Positions 1 through 11,435 of a DNA stretch of 64,000 bases are shown piece after piece. The notes under the pieces were generated by a model. It was not told the DNA's origin. It did not search any database and saw nothing but the letters and a program-made list of their open reading frames with translations. The stretch covers positions 930,001 to 994,000 of the forward strand of contig JANVFP010000008.1 in NCBI GenBank assembly GCA_027919835.1. The letters run 5' to 3'. Every line of letters starts with the position of its first letter. Position 1 is the first letter of the stretch. A program made the position numbers and the translations under genes. This stretch comes from Lentinula raphanica. Its lineage: Eukaryota; Basidiomycota; Agaricomycetes; Agaricales; Omphalotaceae.

Positions 1-1015
1 GCAACAGAGTACAGCGTTGTCGATGCCTCGATAGCATGAAAGGAGAAGGGAAAAACGACAAGCAGAACTCGCAGATGTAGAGGATAGGTAGATGGGCGTA
101 TTCCTTCGGATAAGGACTGAAGTACCATGTCTCGACTTCGTGCTTGCCTATCTGAAGACGATTCAAATTCTTGACCCGAGCAATCTCGGACACTGACTGC
201 GTTAGAGAACCTGATGTTCGAAGTTTCTCGATTTCCTGCTCTTTGCTGAACGCAGACAGTGGCGGTGGCTCTTGGGTATCGTTGCCAGGCTCGGTCAAAT
301 TTAGATCGAACGTCTCGAGATCTCCATCACCATCGACCTCCATGTCGCCATCTGCATCTGCATCTAAGTCGTAAGGTTCCTCCTGAGACTCCTCTTCCTC
401 ATCATGGGGTACTTTGCGTTTGAGTGAAGGAGGAGCAGGCGATGAGGATGCGCGAGAGATAGTGAAGGTCTGAGTAGGCTGAGGGGTAGGGGCAGGAGAA
501 GCACCGAGAGCGGCATTGGAAGTGGCTGCTCTGAGTAAAGAGTTTGTTCGAGGAGCCTTGCCTGGAGGAGCTTTCGGAGTGCCATTTGGAGCCTTTTTTG
601 CAGGAGGAGCCTTAGGACGGGGCCATTCCAGATCACGATGAAGCAGTATGCGTGTGCCAGAGACCCATTCGTCGAGACGCTTGTTGAATTGGTCCCAATG
701 AACAAAGAACTCCAACTTGTCCTCTGGCCTCTTGTCGAACTCCTCCTCTTTCACTTCCTTCTTACGTTGTGCATAAGGATTGACCGTTTTATCCCTAATA
801 GAGAGGATTTCGGCCAACCGTTCCTCAGTTGTGCCGTTCGGACCAGGACGTGTGATATAAACTTTGCAACCAACAGAAATCGTCTGTTGCGATAGAGTCA
901 GTGTCAAATTTGACTAACAAAGGATACATCTAAATACTTGGAGGGTATAAGTACCACCAGGAGTAATTACAGGAGGCGGTAGAGATCCTTCGTTGACTGG
1001 CGTTGAAGGCGACAT
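1..1015 (-). CDS. ESA1: MYST-family histone acetyltransferase Esa1 (partial, C-terminus off the left edge)
   Basis: Catalytic subunit of the NuA4 complex, which acetylates histone H4 and H2A.Z in the nucleus. Two exons are visible: 1015-938 and 883-1, split by a 54-bp GT..AG intron. The N-terminus carries a chromo-barrel domain (roughly residues 25-95, including VGCKVYITRPGP and the aromatic WDQFNKRLDEWV). A Pro/Ala-rich linker and an acidic stretch follow. The start of the MYST domain then appears, with VETWYFSPYPKEY and the C2HC zinc finger (CEFC, then H-R-Q-R-C). The acetyl-CoA site and catalytic Cys/Glu lie outside the window. The start ATG at 1015 opens straight into the conserved N-terminus. 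The identification rests on the chromo barrel combined with the WYFSPYP signature. Tip60-type MYST orthologues share these, so Esa1 is the fungal name for the same protein. Confidence 0.93.
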
Positions 1016-1085
1016 TGAGCTGTAGAAGAAAATGACTCATCGGCCACGACACGCCGTTGGATATGTTTTTCCCACGGACAGCAGA

Positions 1086-3614
1086 TCAGATACTTCCTAC
1101 CATCTTCTCCAAATCATACCCTCCAGCAATTTGGAACTCTGATGTTCCACTACTCAGCATCACCCCACCCTTCTTTGTCTGTCTACCCTGTGCGCGAACT
1201 ATCTCTCGCATACGTCTCTCAGCATCTCCGCTATGACTCAGTTCCCATTTTTCATCTTTCATATTCGCAGCTCGGTCTTTTTCTCTTCCTTCTGTCTTCG
1301 CCTTGCCTGGTCTATGCAGAGCTTTACCCCGTGCGCTCGTCGCTGTTTTGGGTGTTTCCCGTAGAGCAAACGCTTTTGCAAGATGTCCGAGATGAAGATG
1401 TCGAATGTGAAAAATGTGCTTTTCGTCAGAGGGATGTGTTGCGTAGGCTCTCATGTGTGACATGAATGCCTTCCGAGCAAGCTCAGCATTCTACGTAGAA
1501 ACAGTCAGATATAGTTCAAAAAGTCTAATCAAGATAATCATACCTCTTTCCGTTGCAGTACCCATCTTTCAAAAGAAAGCTGAACCTGAGTCGCTCGTTC
1601 CTCGTATTCATTACTTTTGCCTCCGAAGCCAGATTTCAGAACGGACTCTGGAGCGACAGGTGTCAAGGATATATTCTGCTTTTCACTCTCTGAGCTGGCA
1701 CCGTGCATTTTCCCTTCCACCCATTGAACCCACGACACTTCACTAGGGCTAACAAAACTCCAAGCTTCACCGCCTTTGCCGGCACGAGCAGTACGACCGA
1801 CTCGGTGCACGTACTCCGTGGCGCCACCTTCTGTTGGGAGGTCGTATTGTATGACACTCCGCACGAGGGGGAGATCCAAACCACGAGAGGCCACTGATGT
1901 GCAGAGAAGCACGGAAAACCGGGTTGGGTCTTTGACAGAGCCTGAAAAGCTTCGTAAGGTAGCAAGTCGGGTTTGCGTGGGTAGAGATCCATGAAGGCGG
2001 AGTATGGATGTATCAGGCAACAGGGATGATTTTAGAGATATGGGATCGGGCTTTGGATTTTTCGAGGACTTCTCTTTTTCGTCGTCATCATCGGAGTAGT
2101 CGTTATCCGAAGAATCTTCTTGTGCCGGATTGCCTTCATCGCCATCGTCCATCGTTGACTTGCCTAACATTGTCCACAGAAAATCCACCGCATCTGTGCA
2201 GCTGAGGAACACGATTGCTTTGGACCCCGGTTGACCTCGACATTGCGCGATGATTGTACGCAGTAGTGCGACGAGGACCACTAGTCGTAGTTTCAATGGT
2301 GTGATCACATACTTTTGCGAAAGTTGAGAGGGAGGGCTGAAATTGTCGGGTGTTTGGGCAGCTTTTTTGGAGGTGGCCGGATCAGAGGGCAGGTCTCCTT
2401 CTGTAGCTTTGATCATAATCGGTTGTGTAAGTGTAGTATTGGCAAGCTTCTGCACGTCTTCGCGAATGGTCGCAGAACATAAGATCGTTCGTCGCCTACG
2501 TTCCCAGTCCCAACCGCCCACCTCTCGACCGATTCCTTCTTTGACAGCCTGTAGCGCGAGCTTTCGGTGACCATCTAGGCATTTCAGAATACCACTAATA
2601 GTCTCTTCGAAGCCCAACTCCATCAGCCGATCAGCCTCATCTAGAACTAGCCATCGGCATTTGGAAACATTAAACGTGGATGTGTTTTGGAGGTGGTCAA
2701 GTAATCGACCAGGTGTGGCGACAAGAATCGGCAATCCCTTGCGCAGTCTGGCTTTTTCGTGCGTCCGAGTACCTCCGCCTATCAAAAGACCGGATACTAG
2801 CCAGCGAGTTAGACGAGAGGTGTTTGCGTCGTCGGCGGACTCTTCCGCTGCTCGTAGACGGAGCTTCAAAAGATTCTCTAGAACGTCGGAGATTTGTTTG
2901 GCTAGCTCTCGTGTAGGGGCGATGATGATGGCTAGTGTGCCTATGGACCGGTCAATGTAGGATAATGAACTCAGCGGGAGGAGGTCTTGGATAATGGGTA
3001 GAAGAAATGATAGCGTTTTTCCAGAACCTGTTTGTGATTGTATGAAGATATCTCGAGCCATAATATCTGCGTCTGTAGATAGAATGGTAGGAAGGGCAGC
3101 ACGTTGGATAGATGTAGGTTTTTGAATATCCATCTTGGAGGAAAGATGTGCGTGGATGAGAGGGTTCAGACCAAGTCCTATAAAGCTAGATGCGTCGGTC
3201 AAAGGGGCGTTCGAGGGAGTGAGATGTGTTTTGGAAGGACCAGGATCGACGGGGACTTCGATTTTAGGATTATAGGAGAAAAGGGATGAGATAATTTGTG
3301 TTGGGGGACGAGATTGAGTATGCGGGGGTTGTTTAGTAGAAGATTGACCTAATACTTTGTCCAACCGAGGACGTTTTGGCTGAGGTTCATCTATATCTGG
3401 TATCACCTTGTGAGATCCTTTGGCACTGTCATTATGAGGTTTTCGTTTGGCTACCCGCTTTGCTTTTAACCTAGAGAAAGATTGAGAGCGAAGATAACAG
3501 TAAAAACATCAGCAGCTACCTATCAGTCCATCTCCCTCCTTTAGATCCACTGGCTGATTTTGAGGATGAAGAAAAATCAACATTGGCAAGATTTAGGACC
3601 AGTCCGTCGTCCAT
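1086..3614 (-). CDS. DBP7: DEAD-box ATP-dependent RNA helicase Dbp7 (DDX31-like)
   Basis: Nucleolar RNA helicase of 60S ribosomal subunit biogenesis. Exons 3614-3520, 3470-1544 and 1490-1086 sum to 809 codons in frame. The first exon gives a [14 protein letters not shown] start and the [14 protein letters not shown] element typical of Dbp7; an ATG-initiated single-ORF model would miss it. Helicase motifs in order: Q-motif region [11 protein letters not shown], motif I SQTGSGKT, Ia PTRELAKQ, Ib [24 protein letters not shown], and [12 protein letters not shown]. There is a low-complexity acidic insertion between the RecA lobes (about [17 protein letters not shown]). The third exon adds the family's C-terminal block ([32 protein letters not shown]). 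Its start is 99 bp from the cyclophilin gene start on the other strand, so the two probably share a promoter. Confidence 0.95.
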
Positions 3615-3712
3615 CAAGAGAGAAATCCAAACAAGCGCTCAAAAGAAAATTAGACGCCCTTTGATTGAGTTGCAAGAAAGAGCGCCACGTCGAGTTTTTT
3701 CATACTACCACC

Positions 3713-5326
3713 ATGTTCATCCGTCGACTTTCCTTAATCTTTCTCGTCGTGTCCTTGGCTTCGCTCCTCTGCGTGAGGGATGTCGAAGCTGCGAGGGGCC
3801 CAAGGATCACCAACAAGGTGTTCTTTGACATTCAACATGGAGACAAGCCTTTAGGAAGGAGTACGTTCAACTCAGAGTTGTATGCCCAAGCTATCCATTG
3901 ACAAACTCATTGCTAGTCGTTATGGGTCTTTACGGAGGAGTGAGTTGCATTCAACTGTGGCGCGCTCTGCGTCTTATACTTTTCCAGACTGTTCCAGATA
4001 CCGTTGAAAACTTCCGTGCTTTGGCAACTGGTGTGCGAAAAGACGGTAAACCCTTGGAAGAGGGTATGACCTACAAAGGATCGATTTTCCACCGTGTCAT
4101 CAAGAATTTCATGTGTGTCCTAATTTCTCGTCGATGATCCTTTGTAGCATCTTCTAATATGGTCTGTTTTGCTCCAGGATTCAAGGAGGCGATTTCAGTA
4201 AGCGCCATCTAGATTTCCTTCTTTGCCTTGTTCCGTAACGTCTCTTCCCCAGCTGAGAGAAATGGTCGTGGTGGCAAGGTGTGTAAGGACGACGCCGAAA
4301 TTGACTCTACCCTCACTCCATCGATCCACAGTCGATTTATGGTGCCAAATTCCCTGACGAGAACTTGTGAGTTGTCGCTTATTACCTTTCCTTGATGAAT
4401 CTGACAGCCTCTTCAGCAAACTCAAGCATACCAAACCTGGTATTCTATCCATGGCAAATGCTGGCAAAGATACCAATGGTATGTGGTTATTGATATATCC
4501 ACTCATAGACTCAGTGCTGAATGCGTTGTTAGGTTCTCAATTCGTAGGTTGATTAAAACTCTCAAACTTTTGATTGATGTACGTTGCGCAGTTCATCACC
4601 ACAGTTGTCACTAGTTGGCTAGATGGCAAGCATGTAAGAGAAACATCATGACAATTGCAATTCGTGCTGATTCATTTGACCTTGTAGGTTGTGTTCGGAG
4701 AGGTTCTTGAAGGCATGGACGTTGTGAATGCAATCGGTACGTTGTCATTGATATCTTGGTTCATGCTCCTCATTCATATCTGCACTATAGAGGATGTGGA
4801 CCAGGACAGGAGTTCAAACCGACCCCTCGAAGACGTCACAATCGTCGACTGTGGCGAGGTAAATCAGTCTCTTCATTGCTCGGAACCCTTCTCATCATTG
4901 TCTATTCCTCTAGATTCCGCTCGAAGTTGTCGAGGATAGTGATGGCAAACAGGTACCCCTACACGCTGAGCTATGATCAGCGTTTCTGTTATTTAAAATC
5001 TGTCATACGAATGAAAATTCTGGATATCCTTGTCGTTGCAGGTTGATGATGCACAAACAGACACTGCCGTCCCTGACTCTTCCGATGTTATCACTGCTAC
5101 ACTCCCAACATCTACTGCTACCGCGTCTTCAACGTCGTCTGTCGTCCCTCCAACCGAAACTGAGGACGATGAATCACATCTGATCAGAAGCATCTTCTTT
5201 TTCGTTACCCTGCTTGCGTTTGCGGGCGCGGCTGTCGCCTTCTTCGGCGGGTTCAAGAAGTTGAAGAGGATATTCGCCCGGGGTCGTGGTTATAGGAGGG
5301 TCGCAGAAGACGACATTGAGAAGTAA
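3713..5326 (+). CDS. ER cyclophilin (peptidyl-prolyl cis-trans isomerase) with C-terminal membrane anchor
   Basis: Cyclophilin B-like isomerase acting on secretory proteins. I place 13 exons: 3713-3860, 3917-3939, 3988-4112, 4178-4197, 4253-4278, 4332-4366, 4417-4478, 4533-4543, 4592-4633, 4688-4736, 4791-4858, 4914-4952 and 5042-5326. They sum to 311 codons with phase preserved at every junction. A signal peptide ([18 protein letters not shown]) is followed by the cyclophilin fold with intact [22 protein letters not shown] and the active-site tryptophan region [12 protein letters not shown]. After the domain come a Ser/Thr-rich linker, one transmembrane helix ([20 protein letters not shown]) and a short basic tail. 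The ATG at 3713 is chosen over an in-frame upstream codon because it begins the signal peptide directly. One exon is only 11 nt and encodes the invariant GSQF. Confidence 0.94.
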
Positions 5327-5634
5327 GGGTCCTGGAATGTTTTGACCATTCTAATGTGTATCACTATCAGGCGTATTGCATGACTATTCACTTTTGAGAT
5401 TCATATCCGAGCCATACAAGTAATCATTCATAAAAGTATCCAAACAAAGGTAGTATAGATGATACAAGTGAGAGAGTGAAGATATAAGGTTGGGGTATAG
5501 AATGTCCTAAGGATGTGGTTGTATCTGGTCTATAGTAAGGAGAATGATCAGAAATATGAAGAAAGTTACAGCTAAATCGACACTCACGCTATTCCGTTAT
5601 GGTCAGAATAAGATGTGCATGTGTTACTAGAGTT
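5327..5634. other. Intergenic, convergent 3' ends of cyclophilin and GH45 genes
   Basis: About 310 bp between two genes that converge. AT-rich, with no open frame or repeat that I can support. It probably holds both 3' untranslated regions. Confidence 0.6.
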
Positions 5635-6490
5635 CTAAAGTGTTCCTTCTTGAGTAAAGGGAGAAATGCCTGATTGTGGTTTATAAGAACGAACGGTAGG
5701 ATCCGCGGCACAGCAGACGCTTTCGGGACCTTGTCCAGTAACACTACCCAAAGCCGCTGCATCATTCCACCCTTCCCAATTACTGCAAGAAACACTTTCA
5801 TAGCTGATGTTCCAGACACCAAAATCCTGAGTGAACGCCAAGTTCAGTACAAGATGATAAAGATTCGAGATGTAATACGATTCACCGTATATCCGTAGTA
5901 AGATGCATTGGACGGGAAGAAATTAGAGGGTATCGACGTTGAGGGAAAGGCAAGATCAAAGTTTAGATCATGCCCAGCACTGAATGTATGGAGCTATCGT
6001 TCAAACCGAGGTGAACCAAACCAGGAAGAATAATCACGTACGCGTTGGGTCCGTTCGTTGTCGCATTACACCAACCGGTCGTAGACAAAGGACAGAGATC
6101 TGTCACCTTTACGACGATGGATTGGTGCCCTGACGGAAAGAAGGGGGGCACAGATAGAAACGTATTGAGCAAAGTTAAATTAAAGCATCGTCCACATGCA
6201 GGTCCATAAGCTGTACTACTCCCAAAAGCCATTTGAGAAAGAGCGGCTGTAGGATAGTGAGTACTTTCTGCAGTACATCCACAGCTTGCGATATAGTCTA
6301 ATGGAAGAGAGTAGTGCGTTAGGGTTGCGAAACTGTTGTCGTAGTAAGTACGATTGAAGATTTTGAATGAGTTAGAAAACTCGAACCCGTTGTCCGGATA
6401 TTCTATCCATTCGCTAGCGAGAGTTGGTACGAAGAGCAAGAAGAGGGTAAGCATCCAAGACGTAAAGAAAGGAATGGCAAGCAGCGCCAT
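5635..6490 (-). CDS. GH45 endoglucanase, subfamily C-like (secreted)
   Basis: Predicted secreted beta-1,4-endoglucanase. Exons 6490-6042, 5979-5886 and 5826-5635 sum to 245 codons in frame (244 aa). The ATG at 6490 opens a hydrophobic signal peptide (MALLAIPFFTSWMLTLFLLF). The mature region carries the double-psi barrel landmarks: THYSLPLDYIASCGC, YGPACGRCFNLT, VVKVTDLCP, and GHDLNFDLAF containing the Asp expected to be the general acid. A cysteine-rich C-terminal part follows (SVSCSNWEGW, ESVCCAADP). No carbohydrate-binding module is present. The N-terminal threonine-tyrosine motif lacks the Asp of classic GH45 subfamilies A and B, which is why I place it with subfamily C. Expansin- or loosenin-like proteins share this fold and are the main alternative. 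Its start faces the GCN5 start across about 90 bp. Confidence 0.85.
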
Positions 6491-6578
6491 TGTGAGCGTG
6501 CAGAAAAACAAGCAAGCATGGGGATGGATGGTTAAAATTAGTGTGGAAGATCAAAATTATATATTTTCCGCGGCACGC

Positions 6579-8962
6579 ATGATGCTTACGTCATCACTTG
6601 TACCTCATCTCAGAACGATGAAATATGCCTATCCTGCGTCCAGCTCATTAGATTCTCTCACTCCTCAACAAATTGCTCTGAAGATTGCACGGCACTGCCC
6701 TTGTACAGTCTGCGGGAACTGCAAGGGCTTGCATCCAAGTATCGGCGTCCATGTGGTTCTCGACGATGGGTCTGGAGAATCAACTTCATTAGGTGTTCTA
6801 GGTCAATACGGCTCAGATGATGAAGAGGAAAAGCCTTTCATACCTCCTTACTTGGATATTTGCGCTTGCGGTCATGGAGTGGCAGAACACGGGGCGGACG
6901 AGTTGCAGATAGGAACTGAGGAATATCGCAGACGGGCATCATATGCAATACGCATTGATGAGAATATGCAGGTCCGGAAGCCTTGAGCTAATCACTCTTT
7001 GTCTGTTGAGCTCAATTTTGAAGTCATAGGTGATTGGAATCCTTTTTGAACATTCGCGCGTTCATTAATCACTTAATGCCACTCGTGTAGGACGAAGGCA
7101 AACTTCTCGATTTCGCCTACAGCGATCCTGATGTGGAAAGCCTTCGGAAGCGTATGACAGACGCGCCAGTTTCCGTGATAGCTCCGTCTTCGTCACTTCC
7201 TACAGATCATGGTTCGTAGATGTCCCTTTGTGTGATCGCGGTACTTATACTCATTGACCTTCTATTGCAAGATCAACGAAGCAAGAAGTTGCCTACATCC
7301 TCTCCTTCTGTCGTCGGTGATCACCCTCCACCTCTCAAGAAACGCCGTCTTTCCATGTCTCCTCTTAGCGGAGATGACAATGACGACGAAGAACCCCTGG
7401 CAATGCGTATGGCTCAGAAGATTGTTCCTCTAAAATCACCTGTCAAGTCTGGAAAGGGCGTGAAGTCCATTCCTCCTGCTGGTAGGATGCCAGTAGCAAA
7501 TGGCAAAACAAACGTCGAGCCGGGACTGGAACCAAGGGTTAAGATTGAGGAAAAAATGGATGATGCTCAACTAGATAGGCTTGCTACTGGTGTCCCCGTT
7601 GATTCTGAAACCACAGCCGTTAGTCGTTTTTAACTCACCTGCTTGTTTGAACTTAACGTGCTTCCAGCCCCCAGTCAGAGTCGAAAAGGCAGCTGCTATC
7701 GAGCTGCGCAAGGGTATCATCCAAATCATGCCAGTTCAGAATGACCGACAACCTCATTCTATGGTTCTCATGACGGGACTGAAGACCCTCTTTCAAAAGC
7801 AACTCCCTAAAATGCCGAGAGATTACATTGCGCGTCTGGTGTACGACAGCAACTCCAGAGCTTTAGCTATCGTCAAACGTGGATTCAAGGTGGTTGGCGG
7901 TATTCTCTTCCGTCCTTTTCCACATCGAGGGTTTTCGGAGATCGTTTTCTTTGCTACTGCTTCCGTGGATCAAGTCAAGGTTACAGCGTCTGACATTCTA
8001 TCATCTTGCCTTTTCTAACTGCATCCTCTTTTCAAGGGTTACGGTGGGATGCTTATGGATCATTACAAGATGCATATCCGGAAGACATACCCAGGCATGA
8101 ACCATTTCCTAACGTATGCTGACAACTATGCTGTTGGGTACTTTGAGAAACAAGGGTTCTCAAAAGAAATCACACTCGACCGTTCGGTATGGGCTGGTTA
8201 CATCAAAGATTACGAGGGCGGCACGATTATGCAATGTACAATGCTGGACAAGGTTGATTACCTTGACAAGGCGAATATACTTGCTCAACAGCAAGATGCG
8301 ATCATGTCGAAAGTCCGACAAATGTCTCGTTCGCATATTGTCCATCCTGGGTTGCCACAATTCCAAGAAGGCGCTCCAGAAGGTGTCACGGTTGACCCGC
8401 AAGATGTTCCCGGTTTACGTGCGTCTGATGTTCTAACAATGCTGGGTTCCTTCTTATCATCTCCTAGGTGAAACTGGATGGACATCGTCTATGGCTGAGA
8501 AGTGAGTCGTTCACGTTACCTGGTTCATCTATCCGGCAACATTCTTTGAAATCTGTAGCTTGGCTCGACTTGTTCCGAAGGGTCCGGATAGACACTTCAT
8601 GGACCGCTTACTGAAAGACCTTCAAGAACATAACCAAGCATGGCCATTCCTCAAACCTGTCAATGCGGAGGATGTCCCGGATTACCTTGATATCGTGCAT
8701 CACCCAATGGGTACAGAACCCTTCATTCTACTAAATTGGGACCTAACACTTACTGGCTTTGAATGCAGATTTCAGTACGATGGAACATAAACTCGACAAC
8801 AACCAGTATCAAGCTGTTGAGGATTTCGTCAGCGACGCTCGCCTTGTGTTTGATAACTGTCGGTTATACAATCTAGAGGACAGTGTGTACCACAAGTGTG
8901 CGAACACGCTGGAAAGATTCATGAACGAACAGTTGAAGGAGAGAATCAAACGCGAGTCGTAG
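6579..8962 (+). CDS. GCN5: Histone acetyltransferase Gcn5 with bromodomain
   Basis: Catalytic subunit of SAGA/ADA, acetylating histone H3. The N-terminal part has a PCAF-N-like zinc-motif region (CPCTVCGNCKGLHP, then CACGHGVAEHGAD), linked to a disordered Ser/Pro stretch. The GNAT domain follows: ARLVYDSNSRALAIVKRG, then FRPFPHRGFSEIVFFA with the catalytic Glu, then QVKGYGGMLM binding acetyl-CoA. The bromodomain closes the protein (WPFLKPVNAEDVPDYLDIV, CRLYN acetyl-lysine Asn). Introns are at about 6972-7090, 7212-7271, 7630-7667, 7979-8036, 8419-8468 and two further sites before the bromodomain. The first intron has an unusual GTCCGG donor. ATGs at 6579, 6582 and 6618 are all in frame; I use the first. 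The 3' end of this gene has a decayed copy at about 12,250. Confidence 0.94.
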
Positions 8963-9477
8963 GTGTGATGGACAGGCTTGTGTGTCATGACATCGTTTCA
9001 TGAAGTTACTTTGCTACTAATTGTCGAAATTTAATGATCCTCGAACATGGCCAAACATTCGAGCATTCGCCCCCATACTCGATTGATCATTGGTTCGAAT
9101 CCCTCAGCTCTCAATGTTGTCCAATCAGGTCCAACCGTACGTTCCATTGCCTCAATCAATTCTTCTGCTCTCTCATGAATCGTGTACACGAAGCATTCGT
9201 GGGTTTGAAATTGTCTGAAGCTGAGTCTTACTGTAACACACACACAGTGTTGTCAAAAAATGACCAGCGCTTTTCAAGTCCTGACTTGAATTGCAACTAT
9301 GTACATTGATCAAACAAAATACTTCTCGTCGAGCTCCTCGATGATCCAGCTTATCCAGAATGTGGCCAGTCCAGGGGCGACTTGGCCACTGCATATTCTA
9401 CACTGCGAGTGAGGATTGGGCATGAACCACCATGGCGCTGCTAGAGCCTGAGGTTGTGACCGTTTCTGCGACTCCTT
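8963..9477. other. Intergenic region between GCN5 and secreted protein gene A
   Basis: Contains the GCN5 3' UTR. Positions 9260-9477 are similar to 10620-10838, the matching 3' flank of secreted protein gene B. On the minus strand at 9031-9190 there is a short open stretch (AEELIEAMERTVGPDWTTLR) that reads like protein. I cannot find a start or convincing splice sites for it, so I do not call a gene. Confidence 0.5.
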
Positions 9478-9923
9478 CTACCAAAGCTTCAGCCCCCCGT
9501 CTGTGATATCCTATCTCCAGATAATCAATCCAATGAATCATAGAGTAAAGCGTTAACTGACATTATTCTTAGCTTCCTCGGCCTCTTTCTTGGGTTGCTT
9601 GGGTGTCTCCTGGGACTGATGTTTGGTTTGACTGGGAGACTAAGGGACAAAAATCATCAGTTGGTTGTGACGTATAGAATCGGACAACAGCCTCTTACTG
9701 GACCAGTTCCATTGCCAGCATCGGGATATCTAGCTTTGAGCGTAGGAAGCGATAATCCCTCGGAAACATTGGCAGGAGCAGTAGGAAGACCATCTCTCAT
9801 CTTGAGTCCCACTGTCTTGGCAGTGAAGGGAATCGGAGCAGCAAGAACCCCGGGAGAGAGGATAGTAGAGACGAGGAACGCGAGAATGATCCCGAGCTTG
9901 AGGACGAACACGAATCTAGTCAT
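9478..9923 (-). CDS. Small secreted protein A (orphan, shortened paralogue)
   Basis: No known family recognised. Exons 9923-9699, 9639-9562 and 9510-9478 give 111 residues in frame. The N-terminus is a clear signal peptide (FVFVLKLGIILAFLVSTILS) with likely cleavage before APIPFT. The mature part is short, polar and cysteine-free, ending in a Gln/Lys/Glu-rich exon. It is a paralogue of the gene at 10839-11435: same strand, same exon order and phases, near-identical signal peptide and shared flanks. Compared with that copy, its third exon stops after 11 codons instead of 70 because most of the exon is missing. It may therefore be a decaying copy or a shortened functional one. A TATATAAA element lies about 100 bp upstream, at 10023-10030. 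Confidence 0.7.
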
Positions 9924-10838
9924 AGCAGTGGCGGGCGATGTCTTTGATCGTTTGCAAGGCAAGAAGAGGGGATTCGCGATTGCGGGAGACCAGCTCTAAG
10001 GAGAAGAAAGGCCGTATCCTGCTTTATATAAGTATTCCTACAGTCTACTGCACTATCATCAGCGCTCCGATGGATCAGACACTGTAGCTGCCAAGCGATA
10101 ACGATCATTATCGATGTAGAGGCGGCTTTCCAGGGCTTTCCTCACAAATTCTTGGCACTTCAGGCTGTTCCTTCTATCCTTTTCTAGCCTTTTCTGCCCT
10201 CCTATAACAGACCTATGTATGCATATGAAGAGAACGCGTTCGGGTGGTGAGGACTGTCAGGCAATGAGTTGAAGTGAATATTTCGAAAGAGGCTTGACCA
10301 ACTCGGATGTCTACTATGTCTCTTGGCAGTGGCCACTTCAGATCCGAAACAATTCATGGCTATGCCTTAGGCCCTAATAGGGAGGCAGGGCAGGGCTATA
10401 GGAGGCTATAGGCCGGGAGGCACTTTCAGGCTGCACACGTACACTGGCTGAGCTCCAACTTCAACCAAGTGCTGAGCAGTCGAGTACTCAAGTACTCAAG
10501 TACTCACCCTCGAGCTCAACTCCCTCAACGATAACTACTTATCATTACCCAAACCAATCATTTATTCTCTTTCGTACTAAGTTGCAGTCTGTCAGTGCAG
10601 TGTGCACGAGCATGCATATTGCTGTATATAAAGCGACCAGCGATTTTCAGCCCTTGGATTGCAACTACATATATAGACAAAGTAATGCTCGTTGAGCCCT
10701 CCACTAGTAACCCAGCTTATCCAGAACGTGGCCATTTCAGGGGCGAATTGGCCATTGAACATTCTGCACTGTGCGTGGGGATTCGGCACGAACGACCATA
10801 ACGCTGCTAGAGCCTGAGGAAGCGGTCACGGTGGCTCT
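9924..10838. other. Intergenic region between secreted protein genes A and B
   Basis: Holds the promoter of gene A (TATA element at 10023-10030) and a motif shared with gene B (CAGCGCTCCGATGGATCA). It is also low in open frames, with short GGGAGGCAGGGCAGGG-type purine runs at 10379-10425. Part of the duplicated unit, with similarity to 9260-9477 at its right end. No gene supported. Confidence 0.55.
10484..10506. repeat. Short tandem repeat, GTACTCAA x3
   Basis: Two perfect copies of GTACTCAA and a third lacking its last base, flanked by CGAG on the left and CTCGAG on the right. Located between the two secreted-protein genes. Confidence 0.8.
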
Positions 10839-11435
10839 TTACACCTGGTAACCCGGAGGCCAAATGATCTTAGGCCCCTGACTGCTGGCATCGCGGGGTA
10901 TAAATGCCACAGCTCCCTGTATACATTGTTCACGCGTCTCTCCTTTGGGTCGGTTTTCATCATTACACTTGAGTTTGATAGCAAGTCCTCGTTCTTGAGG
11001 GGTCAAAGTAAGAAGATCGCTGCTTAGCAGTTGCTCATCTGTGAGACCCTGTTTCTAGATAATCAATTTGAACAAAACAGAACGTAAGGCAGGAAACAAA
11101 AAAGACTTACATGATCACCCACAGCCGTCTTGGGTTGCTTGTTAGACTGAGGTTCGGTGGGAGACTTGGACTGAGAAGAAGAGATCATCAGTCAAGTGTG
11201 ATATAGAACCTGACAAACCACTTACTGGACTGCCAACATCAATACTGAAGTTGGTATCTCTAGCTCTGAGCATGGGCGGAGCCGATGATCCCGAACCATC
11301 AGGACCATTTCTCGTCCTAAGTTCCATCTCGGTGAAGGGGATCGGAGCAGCAAGAACCCCCGGACAGAGGATAGTAGATACGAAACACGCGAAGATGATC
11401 CCAAGTTTGAGAATGCACACGAATCGAGGAGTCAT
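10839..11435 (-). CDS. Small secreted protein B (orphan, full-length paralogue)
   Basis: No known family recognised. Exons 11435-11226, 11170-11111 and 11048-10839 sum to 160 codons (159 aa). The signal peptide (FVCILKLGIIFACFVSTILC) is followed by likely cleavage before APIPFT, as in gene A. The mature protein is polar, with a middle exon rich in Pro, Ser, Gln and Lys. The long last exon contains two cysteines (IKLKCNDE and REQCIQGAV) and ends in IIWPPGYQV. Introns are 55 and 62 bp with standard GT..AG ends. The conserved splice structure and intact long frame across three exons argue for a real gene. A TATA-like ATATAAA lies at 11614-11620 within a CCTGCTTTATAT block shared with gene A. Small size, signal peptide and tandem duplication fit an effector-like or wall-associated protein, but no function can be assigned. 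Confidence 0.75.

Noticed and set aside
9085..9105. GGTTCGAATCC, a tRNA T-loop-like motif
   Set aside because: The T-stem does not pair beyond two bases and no acceptor or anticodon arm can be built; it lies in a possible coding stretch.
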